Below are positions 35,747-44,555 of a stretch of DNA of 64,000 nt, piece after piece. The first letter of the stretch is position 1. Each line of letters starts with the position of its first letter. A model generated the notes under the pieces. The model was not told where the DNA came from and did no database searches. It saw only the letters and a program-made list of their open reading frames with translations. The position numbers and the translations under genes are program-made. This stretch comes from DATFVJ01 sp963712955. Lineage in GTDB: Bacteria; Actinomycetota; Actinomycetes; Streptosporangiales; Streptosporangiaceae. Where the stretch lies: positions 1 through 64,000 of the forward strand of contig CAVQKF010000010.1 of the NCBI GenBank assembly GCA_963712955.1, in the 5' to 3' direction.

Positions 35747-35950
35747 CCGGTTCATCACCGTCGGCGGACCAGCCTGCCGCCGCGGGGTGGTCACTGTGGT
35801 CGAGGGCCCACGCGGCGGGGTGTCGGTTCGGACACTGCGCCGTCGGCCCGCTCCGCCGCGGGATCACGGACTGCCCTCCGCCCGCCGAGCATGCGCGTAG
35901 TGTCGAACCTGATATACGGCAGGCCGTGCGGGGTCAAGGAGGTCCACACC

Positions 35951-36040
35951 ATGTGTCGTTGGCTGGCGTACTCCGGGGCGCCGCTGCGGCCAGGCCGAGC
36001 TGGTCTTGGACCCCCAGCACTCGCTCATTGCGCCGTGGAT
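35951..36040 (+). pseudogene. Class II glutamine amidotransferase, N-terminal fragment
   Basis: After AAGGAGGTCCACACC the frame reads MCRWLAYSGAP, the start of class II glutamine amidotransferases with the nucleophile Cys2. It then continues after a one-base shift as AELVLDPQHSLI. Homology stops around 36038, where sequence antisense to another gene fragment begins. Only about 30 of some 250 residues survive. Confidence 0.6.
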
Positions 36041-36290
36041 TACCACATGGTTGAGGGCGCCGTGGTACCCACCGCGCGGGGGCGTCCAGTGGTGCATAAC
36101 GTCAGAGCGCAGGTTGGCGACGAGTTCGCCGGTTGGCAGTTCGGCGTCCCGGCTGGCGAGCTGGTTCGACAAGCGGCTGAAGTCGAAGTCGCAGTTGCGC
36201 AACTCGGCCATGAACTCCTCTTGGGAGTAGCGCGCTGCCCGCGGGTCAACGGCCGCCTGGCAGGCCGGTCCCCGCAGGGGACGCAAAGCG
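36038..36290 (-). pseudogene. Maleylpyruvate isomerase/DinB-like fragment
   Basis: The minus strand reads RYSQEEFMAELRNCDFDFSR then LSNQLASRDAELPTGELVAN and VMHHWTPPRGGYHGALNHVV. This resembles the middle of mycothiol-dependent maleylpyruvate isomerase-like (DinB fold) proteins, with a His-containing helix HDVIHG-like. The start and end of the family are missing, and it abuts an oppositely oriented amidotransferase fragment. It is a rearrangement relic. Confidence 0.45.
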
Positions 36291-36525
36291 CCGTTGAGGC
36301 GCGGGCGGCCGGGCCGGACAATTCAGGCCCGGCCCCTTCACCCCGGCCCTTCCTGCGGCAGCTTGCCGGCCTGCTGGGCGCGCGGCGCCATCCGCTCTTC
36401 GAACTGCTGCATAGGCGCCGCGAAGGTCTTGGGTCGGGAGTAGCCTGAGGGCCGCCGATGAGGACTCCTTGTTCTTGTGCGGTTACGCACGGTCCGAGCC
36501 ATATCAGACAATATCGTGGCAACTT

Positions 36526-38073
36526 ATGAACCTACCTAACCTCGCCCGGCTGCGCGATTGGCCATGGCTTAGTCGGCTGAGCACGTTCACTAAACGGCAC
36601 CTGCTGATCGGCATCGTGCTGCTGGTCGCGGTCGCCGCGCGGATCGTCGCGATGCTCGGGTACCCGCCCATCCGGTGGATACCTGACAGCTGGAGTTATC
36701 TCGCCACCGCGATGCACTTGGCGCCCTCACGGGTGCGCTCCGCCGGTTACCCAGCGATGCTGTCGCTCCTGAAGCCCTTCCACAGCCTGGTCCTCGTTGC
36801 GGGAATCCAGCACGCCATGGGCGTGGCCATGGGCATCATGGTCTACGCGCTGCTGCGGCATCGGTTCCGGCTGCCAGGCTGGGGCGCCACGCTGGCCGCG
36901 CTCCCCGTGCTCCTTTCCGCCTTCGGGATCCAGGTCGAGCATTACCTGATCAGCGACACGCTGTTCACGTTTCTGATCACGTGCGCCATCACGCTCGTGC
37001 TGTGGCGGCCGGTGCCGACAGTGTGGATGTGCGCGTTGGCCGGCCTGCTGCTCGCCGCGGCAACTCTCGTCCGGTCGGAAGCCCTTCCGCTGGCGATCCC
37101 GTTTCTTGCGTACCTGGTCACCCGATTCCGCGGCTGGCGGACGCTGGCCGCCGGGCTCGCGACGGGCGCCGCGTTCGCCATCCCGGTGCTCGGCTACACC
37201 TCATGGTTCCAGCGCGAGAACGGCGTTTTCCAGCTCACCACCAGCAGTGGGGCTTTCCTTTACTCTCGGGTAGCCCCGTTCGCCGACTGCGCCAAAATCA
37301 AGCCACCCCCGACGAACGCACCCTTTGTCTTCAGGTACCGGTCAGCCAGCGCAATTATTCCCAGTACTACGTATGGCACAGCAGTTCGACGATGGCTAGG
37401 ATCCCCGGCGGCGAATTCGGGAATCTGGCCAACCGGCTCGGCACCGATTTCGCGGTGCGCGCGATCAGGACCCAGCCGCTGGATTACCTCGCGACGGTAT
37501 GGCACGACATTTTCCAGGCCTTCCAGCTCCGCCGGGATCCCAACCCGTACTACAGCAACTACGCCTTCGCGGTCACGATGGAGCCAGCCGCCTGCAGGCG
37601 GTTACTACGATCGGACCAACCGGGCGTATAACATCGGCGACCCCTACCCTCATCTCGTCGAGCCCTACGGTAGCTGGATACGCGTTTACCAGCGTTTCTC
37701 CGTGGTCCCTGGCCCGCTGGTCGGCTTGATCACCCTCACCGGCCTGATCGGCATCGTCGCGGCATGGCGCCGGTTCGGCGGGCCAGCCGTGCTCCCCTGG
37801 CTCACCGGTGTTGTGCTCATTGTCGTCGCGGCCGCGACGGCAGGCATCGACGTCAGGTACGTCCAGTATGGTTTCCCTTCGTTGTGCGTGGCGGCCGCGA
37901 TCGGCGCCAAGGAGATCGTGGACCGCTTCGCGCCGACCCTGGCCGGCCCGCACAAGAGCAGACGGCGTGCACGCCTGACGTGGCTGTCCCGTGAGTGTGG
38001 CGGCTTGTCCGGGCCCCACGCGGGGCGCGGCAGCCGTTCGGGACAGCTGGCAGCGCCACCGGGCTCGCGGTGA
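36526..38073 (+). pseudogene. Polytopic membrane glycosyltransferase, two compensating frameshifts
   Basis: A large membrane protein of the GT39/ArnT-like type, which transfers sugars from lipid carriers outside the membrane. The N-terminal segment HLLIGIVLLVAVAARIVAML is followed by the loop IRWIPDSWSYLATA, with Asp where these enzymes carry their catalytic acid. Further helices follow (LLAAATLVRSEALPLAIPFL, ALPVLLSAFGIQ). Between about 37310 and 37600 the natural sequence (SQYYVWHSSSTMARIPGGEF, DYLATVWHDIFQAFQ) is read in another frame, then the original frame resumes at GGYYDRTNRAYN. Two opposite one-base indels explain this. It lies upstream of the heptose operon on the same strand. Confidence 0.65.
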
Positions 38074-38085
38074 CGCGCGGGCTGG

Positions 38086-38150
38086 TCAGAGGCTGGGCAC
38101 GTAGCGGTCCAGTTCGAAGGCGGTGACTCGGCGCTGGTATTCGTGCCGTT
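38086..38150 (-). pseudogene. Glutamine synthetase, last codons
   Basis: On the minus strand the frame ends EYQRRVTAFELDRYVPSL and a stop at 38086-38088. This is the characteristic C-terminus of actinobacterial glutamine-synthetase-like enzymes (VTxFELDRYLP). No other part of the gene is present upstream. It is a residual 3' end. Confidence 0.45.
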
Positions 38151-38564
38151 CCGCGCTGCCGCGAATCCGCAGTCAAGGTCACGTGCCTGCGCTCCAGCGA
38201 GCCCGGTGGCTGGGCTCGTAGCACCGATCCCGCCGGCGCAGCGTAACGAGCGCACATGCCGCGACACGCTCCCCGGCGGGCTCCCGCTTGTGCGGGCCCG
38301 GTAGATCCCGACGATTCCCTTTGTCAGGTTGTTCCTAACTCCGTCCACTCGTGGCCCACCACCCGGTAGGCTCCAGCGCATGGCCGCCACTCTCAAGGTT
38401 CCATGAACATTGGGACAACTCCAGGCAAAAGGCCGATACCGTCGCTGATGGAAGTCCAGCGATCTTAGACGAGGTGGGAGGTTGGGAGATGGTCGATAAC
38501 CGCTTGGCTGATCCCGCTTCCGCTATGGGACTCGGCGTGAGCAACGGCAACGTCACGTTGGCCA
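38151..38564. other. Upstream region of the heptose operon
   Basis: About 410 bases with no intact gene. A frame from 38489 (ATG after GGTGGGAGGTTGGGAG) reads VDNRLADPASAMGLGVSNGN and runs into the GT2 gene in another frame. A frameshift near 38595 could therefore hide a longer N-terminus for the GT2 protein. The operon promoter should be here, but I cannot name a -35/-10 pair. Confidence 0.4.
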
Positions 38565-39779
38565 GTGATCCGCGACAGCCACCTCTTGCTGCCCGCAGAC
38601 GATATCGAATCGCCCGAGGTGACAATCCTCATTCCGGCGGTGAACGAGCAGCTCACCATCGCCGACTTCGTTGCATGGTGCCACGAAGGACTACGCGACG
38701 CCGGCGCCGTGGGCGAGATACTTATCGTTGACAGCTCGTCCGACCGTACAGCCGAGCTCGCACTCGCGGGCGGGGCGCGTGTCCTCAAGACACCCAAGCG
38801 AGGGCTCGGCCGTGCCTACATCGACGCGTTACCCTACGTGCGCGGCAAATACGTGATCATGGGCGATGCCGACTGCACGTACGACTTCCGCAAGCTCGCG
38901 CCATTCGTCGACGCGATGCGCAGCGGCACCGAGTACGCGATGGGCTCGCGCTGGAAGGGCTCGATCGAGTCCGGGGCGATGCCCGCTCTGCATCGATACC
39001 TCGGCACGCCGGTCACGACCTGGATCCTCAACCGTCTCTACAGCAGCCACTTCAGCGATATCCATTGCGGAATGCGCGGCGTCACCCGTGACGCGCTTTG
39101 CCACATGGGCCTTGTGTCCCAGTCGTGGGAGTACGCATCCGAGATGGTGCTGAAGTCGGTCCGCATGGGGTTGCGGACCACGGAGGTCCCGGTCACCTTC
39201 TACAAGGACCGGGACGGCCGCCTTTCGCATCACAAGCGTTCGGGCTGGTTCTCCCCGTTCCACGCGGCGTGGATCAACCTGCGCGCCATGTTCATCCACG
39301 GCGCAGAGTTCTTCCTGTTCAAGCCCGGCATCGTGCTGTTCGCCCTCGGCCTACTGCTCACCCTGCCCCTCAGCTTTGGTGGGATCACGATCGGGCCGCT
39401 GACGTTCAACCTGTACTGGATGCTCATCGGTCTGACCCTGTCGGTGCTTGGGCTGCAGAGCATCTACTTCGGCTGCCTGGCCCACATCTTCCTCGATTAC
39501 ACGGGTGGCGCACGACAACGCTGGCGGCGCTTATTCCGCTATACAAGCACGGTCGTTGTCAGCGGACTGCTTTTCGCTCTCGGATTCGGGCTTTCCGCGA
39601 CCGTGCTCGTGCACTACGTGACCCACGACTTCTCGCTACCGAATCCGTCTTCCGTTATTGACCATCTTGGAATCGTCGGGCTCCTGTTCATGATCATCGG
39701 TTTTTCGACGTTCTGTTTTACCCTGCTTCTGCACGCCACCGAGGTGCGTTACGGAGGGAAGGACGATGCCTGGCGCTGA
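38565..39779 (+). CDS. GT2 glycosyltransferase, dolichol-phosphate-sugar synthase type
   Basis: A 404-residue family 2 glycosyltransferase. The catalytic domain reads VTILIPAVNEQLTIADFVAW, then EILIVDSSSDRTAELALAGG, the DxD metal motif in VIMGDADCTYDFRKL, and YAMGSRWKGS. The C-terminal half has four membrane helices (LFKPGIVLFALGLLLTLPLS, YWMLIGLTLSVLGLQSIYFG, VVSGLLFALGFGLSATVLVH, GIVGLLFMIIGFSTFCFTLL). This matches enzymes that load a sugar from NDP-sugar onto polyprenyl phosphate at the membrane. It is first in an operon for NDP-heptose, so a heptose donor is inferred. The GTG at 38565 is the best start, but see the upstream entry. Confidence 0.85.
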   Translation: MIRDSHLLLPADDIESPEVTILIPAVNEQLTIADFVAWCHEGLRDAGAVGEILIVDSSSDRTAELALAGGARVLKTPKRGLGRAYIDALPYVRGKYVIMGDADCTYDFRKLAPFVDAMRSGTEYAMGSRWKGSIESGAMPALHRYLGTPVTTWILNRLYSSHFSDIHCGMRGVTRDALCHMGLVSQSWEYASEMVLKSVRMGLRTTEVPVTFYKDRDGRLSHHKRSGWFSPFHAAWINLRAMFIHGAEFFLFKPGIVLFALGLLLTLPLSFGGITIGPLTFNLYWMLIGLTLSVLGLQSIYFGCLAHIFLDYTGGARQRWRRLFRYTSTVVVSGLLFALGFGLSATVLVHYVTHDFSLPNPSSVIDHLGIVGLLFMIIGFSTFCFTLLLHATEVRYGGKDDAWR

Positions 39780-39893
39780 TCTCGCACGGGATACGGCCTT
39801 CGGCCAGGAGGGCAGGACCACGGCCGTCGATCGCGCCGCCGTCTGGCCGTCAGGCCGCCAATACTTGTGGTCGTCCATCTCGGAAGCCCTGAA

Positions 39894-40490
39894 ATGACAT
39901 TCTCGAAGGTCTTCGTCGAGGAGTCCGTCGATGTTCTCACGTCGATCAACACTGACATGGTCGAGCAGCTAGCCAACGGCCTGGCGGCCGTCCGTGAACG
40001 GGATGGTCGCCTATTCATCCTGGGCGTCGGCGGTTCAGCGGGCCACGCGTCCCACGCCGTCAACGACTTCCGCAAGATCTGCGGCTTCGAGGCGTACACG
40101 CCGACCGACAACGTGTCGGAACTCACCGCGCGGGCGAACGACGAGGGCTGGGACACCACGTTTGTCGGGTGGCTCGAGGGGTCACGGCTCTCCGGCCGCG
40201 ACGCGCTGCTTGTCTTCTCCGTCGGTGGCGGTAACGCGGAGAAGAACGTTTCGACGAACCTGGTAGCCGCCCTGCAACTGGGGCGCGAGCGCGGAACCTC
40301 GATCTTCGGCGTCGTGGGCCGCGACGGAGGGATGACGGCCCAGCTCGCCGATGCCTGCGTCGTCATTCCGCCGCTCTACGCGGACCACATCACGCCGCAC
40401 ACCGAGGGTCTGTGCGCCGTGGTATGGCACCTGCTCGTGTCGCACCCGGCCCTGGCCCGGCTGGCGACCCGATGGGAGTCGTTGCGATGA
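39894..40490 (+). CDS. gmhA: SIS-domain sedoheptulose-7-phosphate isomerase
   Basis: A 198-residue SIS-domain protein of the GmhA type, which turns sedoheptulose 7-phosphate into D-glycero-D-manno-heptose 7-phosphate. The sugar-phosphate loop is LFILGVGGSAGHASHAVNDF (about residues 40-59), with SELTARANDEGWDTTFVGWL next and LLVFSVGGGNAEKNVSTNLV, the second phosphate-binding Ser/Gly loop. The C-terminal HTEGLCAVVWHLL carries the His/Glu pair expected at the active site. The ATG at 39894 follows GGAAG. Its stop overlaps the epimerase start (ATGA). The exact substrate is inferred from the kinase and phosphatase in the same operon. Confidence 0.8.
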   Translation: MTFSKVFVEESVDVLTSINTDMVEQLANGLAAVRERDGRLFILGVGGSAGHASHAVNDFRKICGFEAYTPTDNVSELTARANDEGWDTTFVGWLEGSRLSGRDALLVFSVGGGNAEKNVSTNLVAALQLGRERGTSIFGVVGRDGGMTAQLADACVVIPPLYADHITPHTEGLCAVVWHLLVSHPALARLATRWESLR

Positions 40491-41476
40491 CCCAGCCGGC
40501 CATCAGGCGGATCTGCGTCGTGGGCGGTGCTGGCTTCATCGGCGGGCACTTCGTCGACCGTCTCCTCGCAAGCGAGGCGACCGAAGAACTCACGGTCTAC
40601 GACAACTTATCGTCCGGTCGCGAATGGCATCTCGCGGCTCATCAGACCGACACCCGACTGAACGTGATCAAGCGCGATGTGCGGGATCTCGAAGATCTCG
40701 TGGCCGCAATGGACGGGCACGACACAGTGATCCACCTCGCGTCGAACCCAGATATCGCACGCGCGATGACCGACCCGGCGGTGGACTTCGACCAGGGGAC
40801 GCTGCTCACGCATCACGTCGCGGAAGCCGCCCGCCGCGTCGGCGTCGAGATGGTGCTCTACGCCTCCGGCAGCGGCGTGTACGGAGACCTCGGCGAACGC
40901 GAGGCGACCGAGGATCACGGGCCGCTGGTTCCCGTATCGACCTACGGAGCGAGCAAGCTCGCCGGCGAAGCCCTCTTGGCGTCCTACGCTGCCATGTTCG
41001 GCATTACTGCGCGGGTGTTCCGATTCGGCAATGTCGTCGGGCCGCGCCAGACACACGGCGTGGGCTTCGACTTCATCCGTCGTCTTCTCGACGACCCGCA
41101 CCGCCTGCGCATACTTGGTGACGGTCAGCAGAGCAAGTCCTACATCTATGTCGACGACGTCGTCGAGGCCGTCCTGCATGCGGCGCGCCTGGCAAGTGAA
41201 GCGTTCGCGGTGTTCAACGTCGCAACAGGTGACTACGTCACGGTCACCGAGATCGCCGGACTCGCCGTGGACGTTGTCGGCCTGCCCGCCGGGAGCACGC
41301 AGTTCGAATACACAGGCGGGGACCGCGGCTGGCGGGGCGATGTGCCTGTCGTTCGCATCAATACCGACCGCATCCGTGCGCTGGGCTGGAAGAATGAGCG
41401 CACCGGGCGGCAGGCTCTGCGGGCATCGATGGAATCGATGTTCGTCGATGCGCGTGACGGGCGGTTCGACGCTTGA
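40487..41476 (+). CDS. NAD-dependent epimerase/dehydratase
   Basis: A 329-residue extended SDR. The NAD motif is CVVGGAGFIGGHFVDRLLAS; VIKRDVRDLEDLVAAMDG and VIHLASNPDIARAM follow. The catalytic Ser/Tyr/Lys are in LYASGSGVYG and STYGASKLAGE (YxxxK). The C-terminal substrate part has FRFGNVVGPRQTHGVGFDFI, QSKSYIYVDDVVEAVLHAA and FNVATGDYVTVTEIAGL. It may epimerise or dehydrate the NDP-heptose made by the operon. The ATG at 40487 overlaps the previous stop; longer upstream frames run through the SIS gene and were rejected. Confidence 0.87.
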   Translation: MTQPAIRRICVVGGAGFIGGHFVDRLLASEATEELTVYDNLSSGREWHLAAHQTDTRLNVIKRDVRDLEDLVAAMDGHDTVIHLASNPDIARAMTDPAVDFDQGTLLTHHVAEAARRVGVEMVLYASGSGVYGDLGEREATEDHGPLVPVSTYGASKLAGEALLASYAAMFGITARVFRFGNVVGPRQTHGVGFDFIRRLLDDPHRLRILGDGQQSKSYIYVDDVVEAVLHAARLASEAFAVFNVATGDYVTVTEIAGLAVDVVGLPAGSTQFEYTGGDRGWRGDVPVVRINTDRIRALGWKNERTGRQALRASMESMFVDARDGRFDA

Positions 41477-42042
41477 TCGCGGCACGCAGTCGACCAGCCG
41501 TCTTCCTCGATCGGGACGGAGTGCTCAACGAGGCGTTCACCTCGGACGGCGTGCCAACGCCTCCGGGATCGCTTGCGGAGTTCCGGATACTGCCAGGTGT
41601 CGCCGAGGCGTGCGCCGACCTGCGGCGGGCCGGTTTCATCCTCGTCGTCGTCACCAATCAGCCGGACATCGCCCGCGGTCGGCAGATACGCGCCGAGGTC
41701 GACAGGATGCACGAACGGCTGCGCAGCCTGGTGCCGCTGGACGAGGTCTGCGTGTGCCCGCACGACGACTGCGACGCCTGCGCGTGTCGCAAGCCCCGGC
41801 CGGGCATGCTGCTGGATGCCGCGGAGCGGCTAGACCTCGATCTGGCGCGCAGCGCCAGCGTTGGCGACCGATGGCGGGACATCGAAGCCGCGCGGCGCGC
41901 CGGCGTGACAGCCGTGTACGTTGAGCGTCCCTATGACGAACCGGCGCCTGTCGGCGCGCATGTCGCCGTTGCGAATCTGCCCGAAGCCGCGGCGTGGATT
42001 CAACGGCAGAAGTGGGCACCGGAGGGCCACAGCTATGTCTGA
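41473..42042 (+). CDS. gmhB: HAD phosphatase, heptose bisphosphate 7-phosphatase type
   Basis: A 189-residue HAD-IIIA phosphatase of the GmhB type, expected to remove the 7-phosphate from D-glycero-D-manno-heptose 1,7-bisphosphate. Motif I is AVFLDRDGVLNEAF, motif II the Thr in LVVVTNQPDIARG, and the zinc site CPHDDCDACACRKPRPGML, which is a hallmark of GmhB and histidinol phosphatases. Motif IV is SVGDRWRDIEAARRAG. The TTG start at 41473 overlaps the epimerase stop by four bases. The C-terminus extends a little past the usual end. Confidence 0.85.
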   Translation: MIAARSRPAVFLDRDGVLNEAFTSDGVPTPPGSLAEFRILPGVAEACADLRRAGFILVVVTNQPDIARGRQIRAEVDRMHERLRSLVPLDEVCVCPHDDCDACACRKPRPGMLLDAAERLDLDLARSASVGDRWRDIEAARRAGVTAVYVERPYDEPAPVGAHVAVANLPEAAAWIQRQKWAPEGHSYV

Positions 42043-42751
42043 TCTGGGACTCAAGACCGTAAAGATCTTCGCGGACGGAGCCAACCCCGAAGCAATCCTC
42101 GAACTGGCCGATCAGCCATACGTTGCCGGGTTTACGACGAACCCGACCCTGATGCGCAGATCCGGCGTCAGTGACTATGAAGGCTTTGCCCGCAAGCTGC
42201 TCGAACACATCACCGACCGGCCGATCTCGTTCGAGGTCTTCGCCGACGAGCACGACCAAATGCTGCGCCAGGCTCGGCTGATCGCGTCGTGGGGCAGCAA
42301 CGTCTACGTCAAGATCCCCGTCACCGACACGCACGGGAAAAGCACAGCCGCAGTCGTCCGAGAGTTGTCCGATTCGGGTGTGCACCTGAACGTGACCGCG
42401 CTCATGACGATGACGCAGGTCGAGGTCGTCACCTCGGCCATCGCCGGTGGTCCCGGGGCCGTCCTCTCGGTGTTCGCCGGCCGCGTGGCGGACACTGGCC
42501 GGGATCCTATCCCGCTGATGAAGGCGGCACTTGAGACGATGGCGCCCTATCCCGAGCTCGAACTGCTGTGGGCCAGCCCACGAGAGATCCTGAATGTGCG
42601 GCAGGCGGACGACCTCGGCGTGCACATCATCACTGTGACGCACGACCTGTTGAAGAAACTGGCGTTATACGGCCGGGACCTCGACGCTTTCTCGCTGGAG
42701 ACGGTTCGCATGTTTCACCACGACGCCGCGACCGCGGGCTTCCTCCTTTGA
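42035..42751 (+). CDS. Transaldolase-family protein
   Basis: A 238-residue TIM-barrel protein of the transaldolase / fructose-6-phosphate aldolase family. It begins KTVKIFADGANPEAILELAD, then VAGFTTNPTLMRRSG, SFEVFADE and the Schiff-base Lys in VYVKIPVTDTHG (about residue 94). It continues VTALMTMTQVEVV and VLSVFAGRVADTGRDP. Transaldolases move three-carbon units between sugar phosphates and can produce or consume sedoheptulose 7-phosphate. Its place between heptose genes suggests it supplies that precursor, or a variant chemistry. The ATG at 42035 follows GGAGGG and overlaps the gmhB stop. Confidence 0.85.
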   Translation: MSDLGLKTVKIFADGANPEAILELADQPYVAGFTTNPTLMRRSGVSDYEGFARKLLEHITDRPISFEVFADEHDQMLRQARLIASWGSNVYVKIPVTDTHGKSTAAVVRELSDSGVHLNVTALMTMTQVEVVTSAIAGGPGAVLSVFAGRVADTGRDPIPLMKAALETMAPYPELELLWASPREILNVRQADDLGVHIITVTHDLLKKLALYGRDLDAFSLETVRMFHHDAATAGFLL

Positions 42752-43569
42752 GCGCCGCGGACCGCGCGATCCGCGGGGGCGGTCCGGAAGCTCCGGATCC
42801 GGACGATTGGGACCATCATTGGGACGCCTATGGGGAAGCAGCCGAGGGCAACCCGGCCAACCTGTACCGCCGTCGGCTGATCATGAGCCTGCTCGGCAGA
42901 CCAGCCGCCGGCGCTACGGTGCTAGACATTGGCAGTGGGCAGGGTGAACTCGCCATCCACCTGCGGGAGACGTACCCGGACGTCGCAGTGTGGGGAGTCG
43001 ATTTTAGTGCCTCCGGGGTCGAACGCAGTCGTGCCGCTGCTGCCGCGCGCAGAGTCGAGGTGAACTTTACCCGGCTCGACCTGTTGCAGCCGGTGACCCT
43101 AGACCCCGGTCAGCCGGCTGCCGGGTACGCCCTTTGCTCCGAGGTGCTGGAGCATGTCGAAGATCCGGTACTTTTGCTGCGCAACTCGAAGAGCCTGCTC
43201 ATGCCAGGCTGCCGGGTGGTCGTCACCGTGCCGGGAGGCCCGCGCTCGGCCTTCGACCGGCACATCGGCCATCATCGGCATTTCACAGCCGCAGACCTGC
43301 GTGGCGTGCTCACAAATGCGGGATATGTCGTCGAACGGGTACTCCGCGCGGGGTTTCCTTTCTTCAATATTTACAAGCTTGCCGTCATCGCCCGAGGTCG
43401 CCGTCTTATTGCCGACGTCGAGGGCCGCACGCCGGGTACGACGCCGTCGAAAGCCGAGCTGGCCGCAACGCGTTTCTTCGACATGGGATGCAGGCACAAT
43501 CGCGACGACTTCCCGCTCGGCTGGCAGATGGCGGCAGTCGCGCGCGTCCCGGGGGCGGACCGCATATGA
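42748..43569 (+). CDS. Class I SAM-dependent methyltransferase
   Basis: A 273-residue methyltransferase. The SAM motif I is VLDIGSGQGELAIHLRE, followed by WGVDFSASGVERSRAAA (motif II Asp), LDLLQPVTLDPG and YALCSEVLEHVEDPVLLLRN, and the later VVTVPGGPRSAFDRHIGHHR. The TTG at 42748 overlaps the transaldolase stop by four bases, and the protein ends with a Gly-Trp-rich tail near the next start. As part of the operon it probably methylates the heptose or its product. The GHHRHFTAADL segment is found in sugar methyltransferases as well as others, so the position of methylation is not predictable. Confidence 0.82.
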   Translation: MSAADRAIRGGGPEAPDPDDWDHHWDAYGEAAEGNPANLYRRRLIMSLLGRPAAGATVLDIGSGQGELAIHLRETYPDVAVWGVDFSASGVERSRAAAAARRVEVNFTRLDLLQPVTLDPGQPAAGYALCSEVLEHVEDPVLLLRNSKSLLMPGCRVVVTVPGGPRSAFDRHIGHHRHFTAADLRGVLTNAGYVVERVLRAGFPFFNIYKLAVIARGRRLIADVEGRTPGTTPSKAELAATRFFDMGCRHNRDDFPLGWQMAAVARVPGADRI

Positions 43570-44546
43570 TCATCACCCGCACACCGCTTCGGATCACCCT
43601 CGGCGGCGGTGGCACCGATCTGCCGTCGTACTACGAGCGGTTCGGGGGATTCGTGCTATCCGCAGCCATCTCGAAACATATCTTCATCACGATCAACCGG
43701 ACGTTCACACCCGACTACTTCCTGAAGTACTCCGCGCTCGAACGCGTCGAACGTGCCGAGCAAATCGAGCATCCGATCGTCCGCGAAGTGCTCCAGGCCC
43801 ATGATGTCGGCCCGTCAGTCGAAATCGTGAGCATGGCCGACATCCCATCCGGCACCGGCCTGGGCTCGTCGGGAGCGTTCACCGTGGGACTGCTGCGCGC
43901 TGTTTACGCTTTCAGCCGTGACCACGTGACTGCAGGTGAGCTGGCCAATGAGGCCTGTGTCATCGAGATCGCTCGCCTGCGCAGAGCGGTTGGCAAGCAG
44001 GACCAGTACGTGGCCGCCTTCGGGGGCGTCAGGTGCTTCGACTTCAGTCCCGACGGCCAGGTCGTCGTGTCTCCGCTGGCCATGGCCACAGACACCTTGT
44101 ATGACCTCGAGGAACACCTGTTGATGTTCTTCACTGGCTACTCGCGAGACGCTGACAGAGTTCTAGTCGAGCAGAAGACCCGGTCCGAGGGTGGCGACAC
44201 GCAGATGATCGACAACCTTCACTACGTGAAGGAACTCGGCCTGCGCAGCAAAGCGGCCCTGGAACAGGGCGACACAGATGGCTTCGCGATTCTCATGCAC
44301 GAGCACTGGGAGCACAAGAAGAAGCGGTCGACTTCGATGTCGAACACCAGCATCGACCGCTGGTACCAGACCGGCCGCGACAGTGGCGCGCTGGGCGGCA
44401 AGCTGGTCGGTGCCGGGGCAGGCGGCTTCCTGCTCTTCTACACCCGTGATAAGCGTGCACTTCGCCAGGCTATGGCGGCCGAGGGACTCACCGAAGTGCG
44501 TTTCTCCTTCGATCACGACGGCAGCACCGTTCTCGCTCGCGACTAG
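43566..44546 (+). CDS. hddA: GHMP sugar kinase, heptose-7-phosphate kinase type
   Basis: A 326-residue GHMP kinase. It begins MIITRTPLRITLGGGGTDLP, the start typical of HddA/D-glycero-D-manno-heptose 7-phosphate kinases. The ATP-binding motif is IPSGTGLGSSGAFTVGLL (about residues 96-113), followed by EIARLRRAVGKQDQYVAAFG and the C-terminal motif GGKLVGAGAGGFLLFYT. It should phosphorylate the heptose 7-phosphate at C1 (alpha). The ATG at 43566 overlaps the methyltransferase stop. The kinase and the GmhB phosphatase together define the heptose assignment of the operon. Confidence 0.85.
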   Translation: MIITRTPLRITLGGGGTDLPSYYERFGGFVLSAAISKHIFITINRTFTPDYFLKYSALERVERAEQIEHPIVREVLQAHDVGPSVEIVSMADIPSGTGLGSSGAFTVGLLRAVYAFSRDHVTAGELANEACVIEIARLRRAVGKQDQYVAAFGGVRCFDFSPDGQVVVSPLAMATDTLYDLEEHLLMFFTGYSRDADRVLVEQKTRSEGGDTQMIDNLHYVKELGLRSKAALEQGDTDGFAILMHEHWEHKKKRSTSMSNTSIDRWYQTGRDSGALGGKLVGAGAGGFLLFYTRDKRALRQAMAAEGLTEVRFSFDHDGSTVLARD

Positions 44547-44555
44547 GTTGCCACG

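Noticed and set aside
34527..35867. A 446-codon minus-strand frame
   Set aside because: Antisense to the aquaporin gene, whose two NPA motifs are unambiguous.
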